A DNA stretch of 37,630 nucleotides from Prochlorococcus sp. AG-363-C20. GTDB taxonomy: Bacteria > Cyanobacteriota > Cyanobacteriia > PCC-6307 > Cyanobiaceae. The first letter of the stretch is position 1. Each line of letters opens with the position of its first letter. A program made the position numbers and the translations under genes. The notes below the pieces were generated by a model, which was given only the letters and a program-made list of their open reading frames with translations, did no database searches and had not been told where the DNA came from. Shown here in pieces: positions 27,354 to 35,969 of the stretch. The stretch covers positions 1-37,630 of the forward strand of contig QCFI01000013.1 of assembly GCA_003280295.1 (NCBI GenBank), read 5' to 3'.

Positions 27354-27896
27354 ATGGCGTGTCAGCCGCCCATTATGCCTCTGGCTTTCGAAGCTCGGCA
27401 GAAACTTGATCTGCCGGTCAAGAGCAATGCAGACCGTCTCTATGACTATCTCCTTCAACAGGAGAGAGTGGTTGGTGCAATGTTGGATTCCAAAAAACTC
27501 ACTTTTCTTGGCCCTGGGAGCTATCGCTACAACGTAACGAGCTTTAAGGTTTTCCAGTTGGAAGTAAATCCAGTTGTTTCAATCACAGCGGTGAATAGTG
27601 AAGGTCAACTTCGCATGTATGCCACTGATAGTGAACTGGATGGTCTGGGTTTGGTTGATGATTTTGAATTAACACTTGATGCCACATTGGAGGTAACAGA
27701 ACAAGGTCTTGAGGGTGAAGCTTTACTTGGAGTGACCGTTAGTCCACCTCCACTTTTGAAGTTGATTCCGCCACAAGTTCTTGAAAGCACAGGCCATTCC
27801 ATTTTGAGCACTATTTTGCTTGGAATAAAGGCTCGTGTTCAGAAGCAACTTGTTGATGACTTCACTAATTGGTGCGAAGGGTCAATTGTTTCTTAG
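27354..27896 (+). CDS. DUF1997 family protein, function unknown
   Basis: The 180-residue protein matches DUF1997, a family of cyanobacteria and plastids with a START/SRPBCC-like appearance: DRLYDYLLQQERVVGAML, then LGPGSYRYNV, VNPVVSITAV and the C-terminal QVLESTGHSILSTILLGIKA. No catalytic motif is evident and no membrane helix is predicted. The function is not established. ATG 27354 has AGGA close upstream; a second in-frame ATG at 27375 is possible. It converges on rnhB, with both stop codons inside one hairpin. Confidence 0.85.
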   Translation: MACQPPIMPLAFEARQKLDLPVKSNADRLYDYLLQQERVVGAMLDSKKLTFLGPGSYRYNVTSFKVFQLEVNPVVSITAVNSEGQLRMYATDSELDGLGLVDDFELTLDATLEVTEQGLEGEALLGVTVSPPPLLKLIPPQVLESTGHSILSTILLGIKARVQKQLVDDFTNWCEGSIVS

Positions 27897-27916
27897 AAGT
27901 AGATCCTTCTAAGAAA
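27889..27916. terminator. Shared hairpin containing the stop codons of DUF1997 and rnhB
   Basis: TTTCTTAGAAG (27889-27899) pairs perfectly with CTTCTAAGAAA (27906-27916), loop TAGATC. The DUF1997 stop TAG (27894-27896) lies in one arm and the rnhB stop (27909-27911, minus strand) in the other. On the plus strand TTAATTTT follows, a fair U-tract; on the minus strand the tract is poor. Confidence 0.7.
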
Positions 27917-28493
27917 TTAATTTTGAGAGGAAAGATCTACGATGAAGATCAGTTGCACCTAGCTCAAGCAAAGCTTCCCTATGCACTTTTGTTCCGTAGC
28001 CAACATTCGTTGAAAGTCCATAACCTGGGTAACGTTCTGCTAGGCGTTTTATAAGTCCGTCACGTGCTTCTTTCGCTAGTACGCTCGCAGCTGCTATTGC
28101 TGGAGACTTGCTTTCACCATGGACCAAGGTTGTTTGAGGACCTTTCCATAGTCTGAGAGGCAGTATTCCATCTACTAAAACGAAACTTATTGGATTTTTT
28201 AGTTTTTGCAGGGCTCTGAGCATAGCCTTTTCAGTTGCTTTCCGAATGCCTATTGCGTCTATTTCTCGTGGACAGGCTTGTCCAAGAGCCCAAGCTGTTG
28301 ATTTGTGTTGTATAAGCGGAACAAGCCCTGCCCTTTGTTTTTTGCTAAGGACTTTGCTGTCCTTCAATCCAGCATTCAATAATGTAGCTTCAGCATCATG
28401 ATCCAAAATCACCGTACCTGCGAAAACGGGTCCAAATAAGCAACCTTTGCCGACTTCATCGATGCCTGCAATTTGCTTTTTTTTACGAATCAT
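27909..28493 (-). CDS. rnhB: Ribonuclease HII
   Basis: The 194-residue enzyme cleaves the RNA strand of RNA-DNA hybrids and single ribonucleotides in DNA. The acidic catalytic set is visible: Asp12 and Glu13 in IDEVGKG, Asp108 in FVLVDG and Asp145 in [20 protein letters not shown] is also characteristic. The usual GIDEAGRG is IDEVGKG here, a conservative change. The start overlaps the end of rne by 11 bases, so the two are coupled. An rne-rnhB order is common in cyanobacteria. Confidence 0.95.
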   Translation of the reverse strand: MIRKKKQIAGIDEVGKGCLFGPVFAGTVILDHDAEATLLNAGLKDSKVLSKKQRAGLVPLIQHKSTAWALGQACPREIDAIGIRKATEKAMLRALQKLKNPISFVLVDGILPLRLWKGPQTTLVHGESKSPAIAAASVLAKEARDGLIKRLAERYPGYGLSTNVGYGTKVHREALLELGATDLHRRSFLSKLIS

Positions 28494-30417
28494 TTGTTGG
28501 TAACGCTGATGAACGACGTCTGCGACGTCGAGGCTCCTCTATCTCTTGTTCGGCTTTATTCGGTTCGTCAGCTTCGGGTAATTCATGGCTGGTTAAGTTG
28601 TTATTGGTTTCAGTGGGAGAATTTGTTTCATTTATATCTTCTATTTTGACTCCTTGTTCAGATTCTTTAATAAGATTTTCTTTGCTAATAGGTGATGGAT
28701 TTTCTATAGTATTTCTACTAATTACACGATTAGTGCCATTATTGACTCTCCCTTTTTTACGGCGGCGGGTTGCTGCAGAAGATAGTTGAGTACGAGAATC
28801 TTCTAATACTTTCTCAAGATCTTCTCCTGGTCGGATAATTCGCACCAAGATATTCTCATTCGTTGGTTGTTGGTCAAGCAATAGAGCAGGGTTTAATCCT
28901 AAAAAGCTAAAAACCTCTTCCTGGTAAGGGTCTAGCTCGACTCCAATGAGCTCTGGCTCTTGTCTATGAATAGAGGCTCCAGAAGAAGTTGTTTCCGCTG
29001 AACTTTCGGGCAAGATTGTGTTTAATGAGCCCCCTACAATTGAATTTGAATTAATTAATGCAGAATCAACATCGTTATTTCGATTTTTTGCTAGTCGCTT
29101 ACGAGGTAGATTGTTATTTTCTAATGATTCATTTACCCTGGGTAATCCATTTGAACTAACTAAGCCAGTTGCTGTGGCTAAAGCTTGTATAGGCTCTTTG
29201 CCAGGCAATAGCGCTTTATGTCCAAGTCCTCCACAAGTAGGACAAGCTTTACCAAATAATTCATAAATATTTTGTCCTTGACGTTTACGGGTTAATTCAA
29301 CCAATCCAAGTTCAGTGAGTTGTGCAATCTGTGGTCGTGAAGAATCTTCTTTGACTGCAGATGTGAAATGTTCAAGTAATTGGAGTTGGTCTCTTCTTGA
29401 ATCCATATCTATGAAATCAATAATGATTACTCCACCGATGTTTCTAAGCTTGAGTTGACGAGCGATTTCTATTGCTGCCTCACAATTAGTCCATAAGACT
29501 GTTTCCCGAGCATTTGCTGAACGTGTAAAAGAGCCTGAGTTGACGTCGATAACAGTCAGAGCTTCAGTTGGTTCGATTATTATGTAACCACCAGATGGTA
29601 AATCTACTCTGGGATTTAATGCATCATTGATGGCTGAATTGATTCTGAATTGATCAAGTAAATCATTTGTTCCGTTATGAGATTCAACTAAGATATTCGG
29701 ACCATCTTGAGCCAAAAACTCTCTCACACGATCTACAGCAGTAGTTGTATCAACTACAACTCGAGAAAGATCAGCTCCAATATGATCTCGGAGGATTCGA
29801 TGAATGAAATCATCATCTCGATTTAGAAGAATGGGTGGGTTGTAGTTCTCAGCAGCTTGTTGTATTGCCTCCCATTGCTTAAGTAGGCTTTCTAGATCAT
29901 CTATTAGTAAAGCTTCGCTGACTCCTTCTGCTTCAGTTCGAATTAAGAGTCCATTCCCAGGAGGTTTGATTAATACACCTAGAGCTCTTAGTCGATTTCT
30001 TTCTCCCTCGGAGTTTATGCGACGCGAGATATTTACTCCTTGCCCATGCGGCTGAAGAACTAGATAACGACCGGGTAGGGAAAGGTTTCCGGTGAGTCTT
30101 GGACCCTTCGTACCAGTGGGTTCTTTCATAACCTGCACCAATACTTGCTGGCGAGGCTCCAAGAGCTCCGTAATTCCAGCAGCACCTTTCTTAAGTCTTA
30201 AAGGCCCAAGATCTGTGACATGGATGAAACCATTTTTTTCACTTTCTCCAATGTTGACGAAAGCCGCATCGATCCCTGGAAGAACGTTCTCTACGGTTCC
30301 TAGGTAGACATCTCCAATTTGGTAGTGGCCCTGTGCCACTATTAATTCATCTACTCGCTCATCTGTGAGCACTGCTGCTATGCGCAGTTGCTCTGCGATG
30401 ACAATTTGCTGGGGCAT
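28483..30417 (-). CDS. rne: Ribonuclease E/G
   Basis: The 644-residue endoribonuclease has an N-terminal S1 RNA-binding domain ([20 protein letters not shown]), the catalytic core with the metal-binding aspartates in [12 protein letters not shown] and [17 protein letters not shown], and the Zn-link CPTCGG (Cys392, Cys395). The C-terminal 230 residues are low-complexity, rich in Asn, Ser and Glu. Near the end, RRRRRRSSA (630-638) matches the conserved nonapeptide by which cyanobacterial RNase E binds polynucleotide phosphorylase (from the literature, recalled). The gene has a leader of up to 276 bp and no clear ribosome site. It overlaps rnhB by 11 bases. Confidence 0.95.
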   Translation of the reverse strand: MPQQIVIAEQLRIAAVLTDERVDELIVAQGHYQIGDVYLGTVENVLPGIDAAFVNIGESEKNGFIHVTDLGPLRLKKGAAGITELLEPRQQVLVQVMKEPTGTKGPRLTGNLSLPGRYLVLQPHGQGVNISRRINSEGERNRLRALGVLIKPPGNGLLIRTEAEGVSEALLIDDLESLLKQWEAIQQAAENYNPPILLNRDDDFIHRILRDHIGADLSRVVVDTTTAVDRVREFLAQDGPNILVESHNGTNDLLDQFRINSAINDALNPRVDLPSGGYIIIEPTEALTVIDVNSGSFTRSANARETVLWTNCEAAIEIARQLKLRNIGGVIIIDFIDMDSRRDQLQLLEHFTSAVKEDSSRPQIAQLTELGLVELTRKRQGQNIYELFGKACPTCGGLGHKALLPGKEPIQALATATGLVSSNGLPRVNESLENNNLPRKRLAKNRNNDVDSALINSNSIVGGSLNTILPESSAETTSSGASIHRQEPELIGVELDPYQEEVFSFLGLNPALLLDQQPTNENILVRIIRPGEDLEKVLEDSRTQLSSAATRRRKKGRVNNGTNRVISRNTIENPSPISKENLIKESEQGVKIEDINETNSPTETNNNLTSHELPEADEPNKAEQEIEEPRRRRRRSSALPTNDS

Positions 30418-30693
30418 ATATAAGGGGAAGTTAGGAGCCCTACTTGGCTCAGAAAGATTGCAAATTTGCAGTGACTCTGCTCAGTTTTGGTATGTAATGG
30501 TTAACGACCACAGGTCGATGAAAGAAATTAAGGGAGCCAATGCTCCATTACTAGGCGGAGTTTGCTTGGCGGGCGCTGACGTACAAGATTCTGTTAGGCG
30601 CAACAGGCCTCGATTTCCTCAAAACTGGGGTTAATTTAAGACCTGGACGCGTTTGTGGCAAAAGCTGCCCAATCTTCGCGTCTTAATATGACC
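30418..30693 (-). promoter_or_regulatory. rne leader region with inverted repeats
   Basis: The 276-bp gap between the radical SAM gene and rne on the same strand contains GACGCG (30646-30651) / CGCGTC (30677-30682) enclosing GGCA (30657-30660) / TGCC (30666-30669), and CTGTT (30591-30595) / AACAG (30602-30606). The outer structure could be a terminator of the upstream gene or part of a long rne leader. In other bacteria, including reports for Prochlorococcus, the rne leader controls its own mRNA decay. An open plus-strand frame across it is judged spurious. Confidence 0.4.
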
Positions 30694-33375
30694 TTAGCAT
30701 TGAAGTAACTTGATCTCATCCCTATGCACATGTGAAATAGCTAAGGGGTATTCAAAATATTCTTCTAACCAGTGTTTGACTTGTGTAGGCTTTATGCTTC
30801 TTCCTAAGGGATCTATAAAAGCATTCAGTTCAAGTCTGACCCCTTTCAGAGTGATTAATTCTTCGGGTGTGTTTATTTGATCATTGATTGTAAGTGAATT
30901 AAGTTCTGGTCGACAATTTCTTTGTCTAGGTCTTCCTTTTTTATCAGTATCACGCCAAATAAGTTCCTTAGCTTTTAATAGAAAGTCCATGGCTTCTTGC
31001 CATTTGAATTTGGTTGGGTTATTCCCAGAAATTACTTTTAGATTAAAACTCCAGATCGATGAGTGTAGCTCTTGTGAGAGGCTGTATTTTTTGATAGGAG
31101 TCACTGCAGCCTTAATTAGCTTGAATCCTATTGGTAAGTGGTCTTGAAGTGTTTGGCGCACTTGTTCGGCATCAACTTCTTTGAAGAAATCAATGTCCAT
31201 CCATTCGCCATAACCTTCTATTCCAAGTGGTAAGGCAAGAGCAATTTGTAAACGTGGTAGTGGATGAAACCCTTCGCTGTAACTAACAGGCAGTTTGCTA
31301 CGTCGTAATGCTCTTTCTAATAGCCGAACAATATCTAGATGACTGAGTAGGTCCATTGGACTTGTTTTACTAAATAAGAATCGGATGCGGCAGATTCTTT
31401 GGCTTGGAGGGAATTTTTGAGGTTCTTGGGGAGAAACCTCTGGTGGCGGCACGGTCATGTTTTGACCTAATTCAGGCCCACATACACCACACTGGCTACA
31501 ACTATTAAATGAACAGTCGGGTACAACTACTTGATCTAGGGCTCGTTGGAAGTCTTCTGCTAACCAGCTTTTATCTATGCCCGTATCGATATGATCCCAA
31601 GGTAGTGGTTGAGAAAAAAAAGGAATTAAAACATTCTCATGTCTTTTTCCCACATCACTCCAGTTCCCCATCTCAATTTTTCTATAGGCTCCTTCAAGTC
31701 CTGCATTCGCAATAGCTTTACTCCAGGCTTGATAAGTTCGCTCTAAAGATTCGAACCAGGCATCCATCCCAGCACCTTCTCTCCACGCTTCTTCTATAAC
31801 TGGAGCTAGACTTCTATCTCCTCGTCCAATGAAGTCTTCTATTGCAGATATACGTATATCTGTGAAATTGTATTTAACTCCTTTTAATAAACGAAATTTT
31901 GATTTAAGTAGTTTTTGTCGACGCTCCAATTCCTTTTGAGAAACACTATGCCATTGAAATGGTGTATGTGCTTTAGGGGTGAAGTTGCTTATAGTTATTT
32001 TTAAAGTTAAGCGGCCTAAATCCTGGCAATTGTCTTGAAGCATTTGACAAGTATTAGCAATGCCTAAAACATCTTCATCTGTTTCATTAGGTAAGCCAAT
32101 CATGAAGTAGAGCTTCACTTTCTTATATCCGTTCTCCATTGCTTTGCGCATCCCTTTGATCAGATCTTCGTCCGTAAGCCCCTTGTTGATAATGTCCCTT
32201 AAGCGTTGAGTTCCAGCTTCTGGGGCAAAGGTTAGACCTGACTTTCTGTTGCCACCAAGAATGTGAGCAATATCATCATCAAAACGATCAATACGCTGAC
32301 TTGGTAATTGCAAGGAGATTTTTTGGTCGGAAAATTTTTTCTTTAGTTCTACTCCAACGGCAGGTAAGGCTAAATAATCACTGCAACTAAGAGAAAGCAA
32401 CGAAAAATCACTATATCCAGTCTTCTTTATGCCCATTTCTACTGCGTTGATAATTTCTTTTGGCTCAACATCTCTGGCAGGTCTAGTAAGCATTCCTGGT
32501 TGACAGAATCGACAACCACGTGTGCAACCTCTGCGAATCTCGATAGTTAAACGGTCATGAATAGTTTCAATATTTGGGACTAAACCTGCCGAATAGTGTG
32601 GCATTGGTGTTGCAACTCTTCTAATGACCCTTTTGGGAATGGAAGGATCTATTGGAAGGAGAGATGTTTGATCTTCTTTATATTTATAAAGAGAGGGGAC
32701 ATATACCCCTGGAATTTCAGCAAGATCTCTGAGTAATGCTGATCTTGAAAGCTTAGTAGTTTTAGATTCAGCAATTACAAGACCGATTTCAGGTAAAAGC
32801 TCTTCGCCATCACCTAGTGCAAAAAAATCGAAGAAATTTGCAAAAGGCTCAGGGTTACTAGTTGCGGTTGGTCCGCCAGCAAAGATAAGTGGAGGAGAAT
32901 CTGAGTGGTTTATAGGAAGATCACCACGATCTTTCGCATATAAAGGAATATCTGCTAAATCCAACATCTCTAAGATATTGGTTGCTCCTAGTTCATAGCT
33001 AAGACTGAAGCCAATGATGTCGAAGGCGAAAAGTGGCCTTCTGGTTTCAATCCCAAATAATGGCTGAGAGATTGTTCTAAGGCGTTGTGCAAGATCAGGA
33101 GCTGGAAGATAAGCCCTGTCGCATATCTGTTTTGGGATTGAATTCAGGATGGAATAGAGAATTATGTGTCCAGAATTGCTGACACCAATTTCGTAAAGCT
33201 CTGGATAAGTAAGTGCCCATCTAACTTTGGCCCCTGTCCAATCCAGTGGCTTCACTCCTAATTCATATCCCATATATCTGGCTGGTTTGCAGATATCAAC
33301 ATTCACTATTTCCTCAAAATTGATTGGTTTGAGGCGCTTAATTGCTTTGAGCACGTTACTAGAGGCAATAGTCAT
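30694..33375 (-). CDS. Radical SAM protein of the TIGR03960 type fused to a TIGR03936/DUF2344 domain
   Basis: This 893-residue protein has an N-terminal B12-binding-like region (VSNSGHIILYSIL, FSLSYELGATNI, PPLIFAGGPTATSNPEP), a radical SAM core with CxxxCxxC at Cys284, Cys288 and Cys291 (RGCTRGCRFCQPG), a Cys-rich stretch (CSFNSCSQCGVC) that may bind metal or a second cluster, and a C-terminal DUF2344-like domain (RFLFSKTSPMDLLSHLDIVR, YSEGFHPLPRLQIALALPLG). The substrate of this family is not established to my knowledge. It lies upstream of rne and rnhB on the same strand, and I recall the two halves being neighbours of RNase E/G in other bacteria, suggesting an RNA-linked role. ATG 33375 is chosen; an upstream GTG at 33432 would run over the dapL start. 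Confidence 0.88.
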   Translation of the reverse strand: MTIASSNVLKAIKRLKPINFEEIVNVDICKPARYMGYELGVKPLDWTGAKVRWALTYPELYEIGVSNSGHIILYSILNSIPKQICDRAYLPAPDLAQRLRTISQPLFGIETRRPLFAFDIIGFSLSYELGATNILEMLDLADIPLYAKDRGDLPINHSDSPPLIFAGGPTATSNPEPFANFFDFFALGDGEELLPEIGLVIAESKTTKLSRSALLRDLAEIPGVYVPSLYKYKEDQTSLLPIDPSIPKRVIRRVATPMPHYSAGLVPNIETIHDRLTIEIRRGCTRGCRFCQPGMLTRPARDVEPKEIINAVEMGIKKTGYSDFSLLSLSCSDYLALPAVGVELKKKFSDQKISLQLPSQRIDRFDDDIAHILGGNRKSGLTFAPEAGTQRLRDIINKGLTDEDLIKGMRKAMENGYKKVKLYFMIGLPNETDEDVLGIANTCQMLQDNCQDLGRLTLKITISNFTPKAHTPFQWHSVSQKELERRQKLLKSKFRLLKGVKYNFTDIRISAIEDFIGRGDRSLAPVIEEAWREGAGMDAWFESLERTYQAWSKAIANAGLEGAYRKIEMGNWSDVGKRHENVLIPFFSQPLPWDHIDTGIDKSWLAEDFQRALDQVVVPDCSFNSCSQCGVCGPELGQNMTVPPPEVSPQEPQKFPPSQRICRIRFLFSKTSPMDLLSHLDIVRLLERALRRSKLPVSYSEGFHPLPRLQIALALPLGIEGYGEWMDIDFFKEVDAEQVRQTLQDHLPIGFKLIKAAVTPIKKYSLSQELHSSIWSFNLKVISGNNPTKFKWQEAMDFLLKAKELIWRDTDKKGRPRQRNCRPELNSLTINDQINTPEELITLKGVRLELNAFIDPLGRSIKPTQVKHWLEEYFEYPLAISHVHRDEIKLLQC

Positions 33376-33475
33376 CAAAGACAAAAGCCCTCTCTGAAAT
33401 ACATCGTATGGAACTTCTCCACATATGGACACTTTCCATAGCAGGATGATGTTGATTCATCATGCATTTGCTTTT

Positions 33476-34702
33476 GTGATTCAGGTCAATTCCAATTATC
33501 TCAAACTTAAAGCTGGATATTTGTTTCCTGAGATTGCTAGGAGAGTCCAGGCATTTAGTCAGAATCATCCTCAAACAGATCTCATTCGATTAGGTATAGG
33601 TGACGTAACAGAGCCTCTTCCTTTGGCTTGTAGAGATGCAATGAAAAAAGCCATCGACGAGATGGGTACAGTTTCTGGGTTCCATGGGTATGGCCCAGAG
33701 CAAGGATATAGATGGCTTAGAGAAGCTATTGCGCAATCTGATTATGAGGGGCGAGGTTGTGAAGTCTCTGCAGATGAAATTTTTATCTCTGACGGCTCCA
33801 AATGTGATAGCAGTAACATTCTAGATATTCTCGGTGAAGGGAATCGTATTGCGGTTACAGATCCCGTTTACCCAGTTTATGTAGATAGTAATGTCATGGC
33901 TGGTCGCACGGGAAAGTCTGCAGATAGCAAACGTTATGAAGGTCTTTATTATCTATCAATAAATGCAGCTAATAATTTTCAGGTGCAGATTCCTGAATAT
34001 CCTTTGGATTTGATATATCTATGTTTTCCAAATAATCCAACTGGTGCAGTTGCTACTAAAGAAGAACTAGAAAGCTGGGTTGCTTATGCCAGAAAAAATG
34101 ATGCTTTGATTTTGTTTGATGCAGCGTATGAGTCTTTTATTCAGGATTCATCTTTGCCACATTCAATTTATGAAATTGATGGTGCTCGTGATTGTGCAAT
34201 CGAATTCCGATCTTTCTCGAAAAATGCAGGTTTTACAGGAACGCGTTGTGCCTTCACTGTGATTCCTAAGAATATAAAAGGTAAAGCTTTAAATAATGAG
34301 AAAATTGATCTATGGAGCTTATGGAATCGACGCCAAAGTACTAAATTTAATGGAGTTAGTTATATAGTTCAACGTGGAGCAGAAGCTGTTTATTCATCTG
34401 CAGGCAAGATGCAAGTAAAAGCTCTTGTTGGGTTTTATATGAAAAATGCGCAGATCATTAGAGAATATCTTTCAAAAGCAGGGTTTAGTGTTTATGGAGG
34501 GAAGCATGCACCTTATGTTTGGATAAAGACACCTGATAAGATGAGCTCTTGGGATTTCTTTGACTTTTTGCTGGAACAAGCAAATATAGTTGGCACTCCT
34601 GGTAGTGGATTTGGTTTTTCTGGAGAGGGTTATTTTCGTCTCTCAGCTTTTAACAGCAGGGCTAATGTCGAAAAGGCAATGCAACGAATTGGGAACCTTT
34701 AA
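33476..34702 (+). CDS. dapL: LL-diaminopimelate aminotransferase
   Basis: A PLP-dependent aminotransferase of 408 residues that makes LL-diaminopimelate directly from tetrahydrodipicolinate, the short lysine/peptidoglycan route of cyanobacteria, plants and chlamydiae. Signatures: [20 protein letters not shown] at the N-terminus, [37 protein letters not shown] and the PLP lysine in [12 protein letters not shown] (Lys249). GTG 33476 is chosen because the conserved N-terminus begins there; upstream ATGs at 33425, 33446 and 33449 exist but give an unusual extension. The stop overlaps clpS by one base (TAATG). Confidence 0.95.
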   Translation: MIQVNSNYLKLKAGYLFPEIARRVQAFSQNHPQTDLIRLGIGDVTEPLPLACRDAMKKAIDEMGTVSGFHGYGPEQGYRWLREAIAQSDYEGRGCEVSADEIFISDGSKCDSSNILDILGEGNRIAVTDPVYPVYVDSNVMAGRTGKSADSKRYEGLYYLSINAANNFQVQIPEYPLDLIYLCFPNNPTGAVATKEELESWVAYARKNDALILFDAAYESFIQDSSLPHSIYEIDGARDCAIEFRSFSKNAGFTGTRCAFTVIPKNIKGKALNNEKIDLWSLWNRRQSTKFNGVSYIVQRGAEAVYSSAGKMQVKALVGFYMKNAQIIREYLSKAGFSVYGGKHAPYVWIKTPDKMSSWDFFDFLLEQANIVGTPGSGFGFSGEGYFRLSAFNSRANVEKAMQRIGNL

Positions 34703-35079
34703 TGAAATATCCAATTGCCCTACTTCTTCATGCAAAAAATCGGAATTTAACTGCTAATTTAACCAAAATAGAAGAAGGAAGAGTATCTAATATTGCTAGT
34801 ACTCCTGTGATGGAAAAAAAGACAGATAGAGTTAGAAAGTTGTCACCAAGATACAAGGTTCTTTTACATAATGACCCTGTTAATTCCATGGAATATGTTG
34901 TTCAAACATTACGGCAAGTCGTTCCAAAACTTAGTGAGCAAGATGCTATTGCAGTTATGCTTGAGGCTCATAATACAGGAATTGGAGTAGTGATAACATG
35001 TGATTTAGAACCTGCCGAATTTTATTCAGAGACCTTAAAAGCCAAGGGCCTTACCAGTACTATTGAGCAAGACAACTGA
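34702..35079 (+). CDS. clpS: ClpS adaptor of the Clp protease
   Basis: ClpS delivers proteins with N-degron residues to ClpA/ClpC for degradation. The core is clear: RYKVLLHNDPVNSMEYVVQT (residues 51-70), then AVMLEAHNTGIGVVITCDLE and the end EFYSETLKAKGLTSTIEQ. The first 36 residues are an extra N-terminal extension; an internal ATG at 34810 (MEKKTDRVRK) would give a more usual protein. The start at 34702 overlaps the dapL stop, so translational coupling is possible if it is used. Confidence 0.93.
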   Translation: MKYPIALLLHAKNRNLTANLTKIEEGRVSNIASTPVMEKKTDRVRKLSPRYKVLLHNDPVNSMEYVVQTLRQVVPKLSEQDAIAVMLEAHNTGIGVVITCDLEPAEFYSETLKAKGLTSTIEQDN

Positions 35080-35132
35080 TTTCAATTCTCCCTATCTCTT
35101 GTAGTAATTGGCTAGCAAAGAAGCATAACTAT

Positions 35133-35969
35133 TTGCCTGTCATTTTATTTATACCATTTGTTGTTATGTTGGGATGGATTGGGTCTCAAGTATTGTCTGC
35201 AATTTGGATGAATCTTGGGGAAGACCAGCTTGCACTCTCTGCCAATGTAATTAGCTTTTTGTTGTTTCTAATTTTGCTTCCTTTCTGGGCTAAAATTAGA
35301 TGGAAGGATGATCATTTTTTTGTTAAAATTGGATTGATGAGTTCTTCTAGAAGAAGATCTATAAGTCAATTATTTAAAGGTTTGACCTATTCTTGTGTAT
35401 TGATCAGTTTTGTATTAATACCTCTTTTACTTACAATTTGGGGCAAGTGGCTAGGAACCTTTAGTAGTGAGATCTTACTAAATGCACTGCTTCTAGGACT
35501 AGGAGTTGGATTTGCAGAAGAAATGATTTTTCGTGGCTGGCTTTTAACTGAAATGAGTTTTCTTTTCGGTAATCGCTTAGGCCTTTTTATTCAGGCAGTA
35601 ATTTTTAGCCTTGTTCATATTCGTGTTGGCTTAGGTTTATGGTCTGGGGCTGGCTTGTTGCTGGGACTATTCCTTTTAGGCTTGCTTTTGGCACTAATAA
35701 GAAAGATTGATAAGGGTTCAATATGGAGCTGCATAGGCCTTCATGGAGGATTGGTAGGTGGCTGGTTTGTTATTTCATCTGGTCTGGTTGAATTTTCGTC
35801 TAATACTCCAGGATGGTTATTTGGCCATGGCGGTTCAAGTTTAAATCCTATAGGAGGTCTATTAGGAATATTAGCGCTTTTAATGATTATTTATCGCACA
35901 GCATTTGCAATGGCTGGTAGACCTTTTAGTGGCGCACTTAATGATTCTTCTAGAGGTGCTCTGCCATAA
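35133..35969 (+). CDS. CPBP family intramembrane metalloprotease (CAAX protease-like)
   Basis: The 278-residue, very hydrophobic protein has about eight membrane segments. The CPBP motifs are present: EExxxR as GFAEEMIFRGW (Glu129, Glu130, Arg134), a His in FSLVHIRVG (His162) and a second one in GLHGGLVGG. Members of this family are glutamate/histidine-type proteases of the membrane; roles range from prenyl-protein processing to bacteriocin immunity, and the substrate here is unknown. The start is TTG 35133. Its last 79 bases overlap the convergent radical SAM gene. Confidence 0.88.
   Translation: MPVILFIPFVVMLGWIGSQVLSAIWMNLGEDQLALSANVISFLLFLILLPFWAKIRWKDDHFFVKIGLMSSSRRRSISQLFKGLTYSCVLISFVLIPLLLTIWGKWLGTFSSEILLNALLLGLGVGFAEEMIFRGWLLTEMSFLFGNRLGLFIQAVIFSLVHIRVGLGLWSGAGLLLGLFLLGLLLALIRKIDKGSIWSCIGLHGGLVGGWFVISSGLVEFSSNTPGWLFGHGGSSLNPIGGLLGILALLMIIYRTAFAMAGRPFSGALNDSSRGALP

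Noticed and set aside
30365-30634. 89-codon plus-strand frame across the rne leader
   Set aside because: Starts inside rne in antisense, no ribosome site, no recognisable domain; the leader explanation is simpler.
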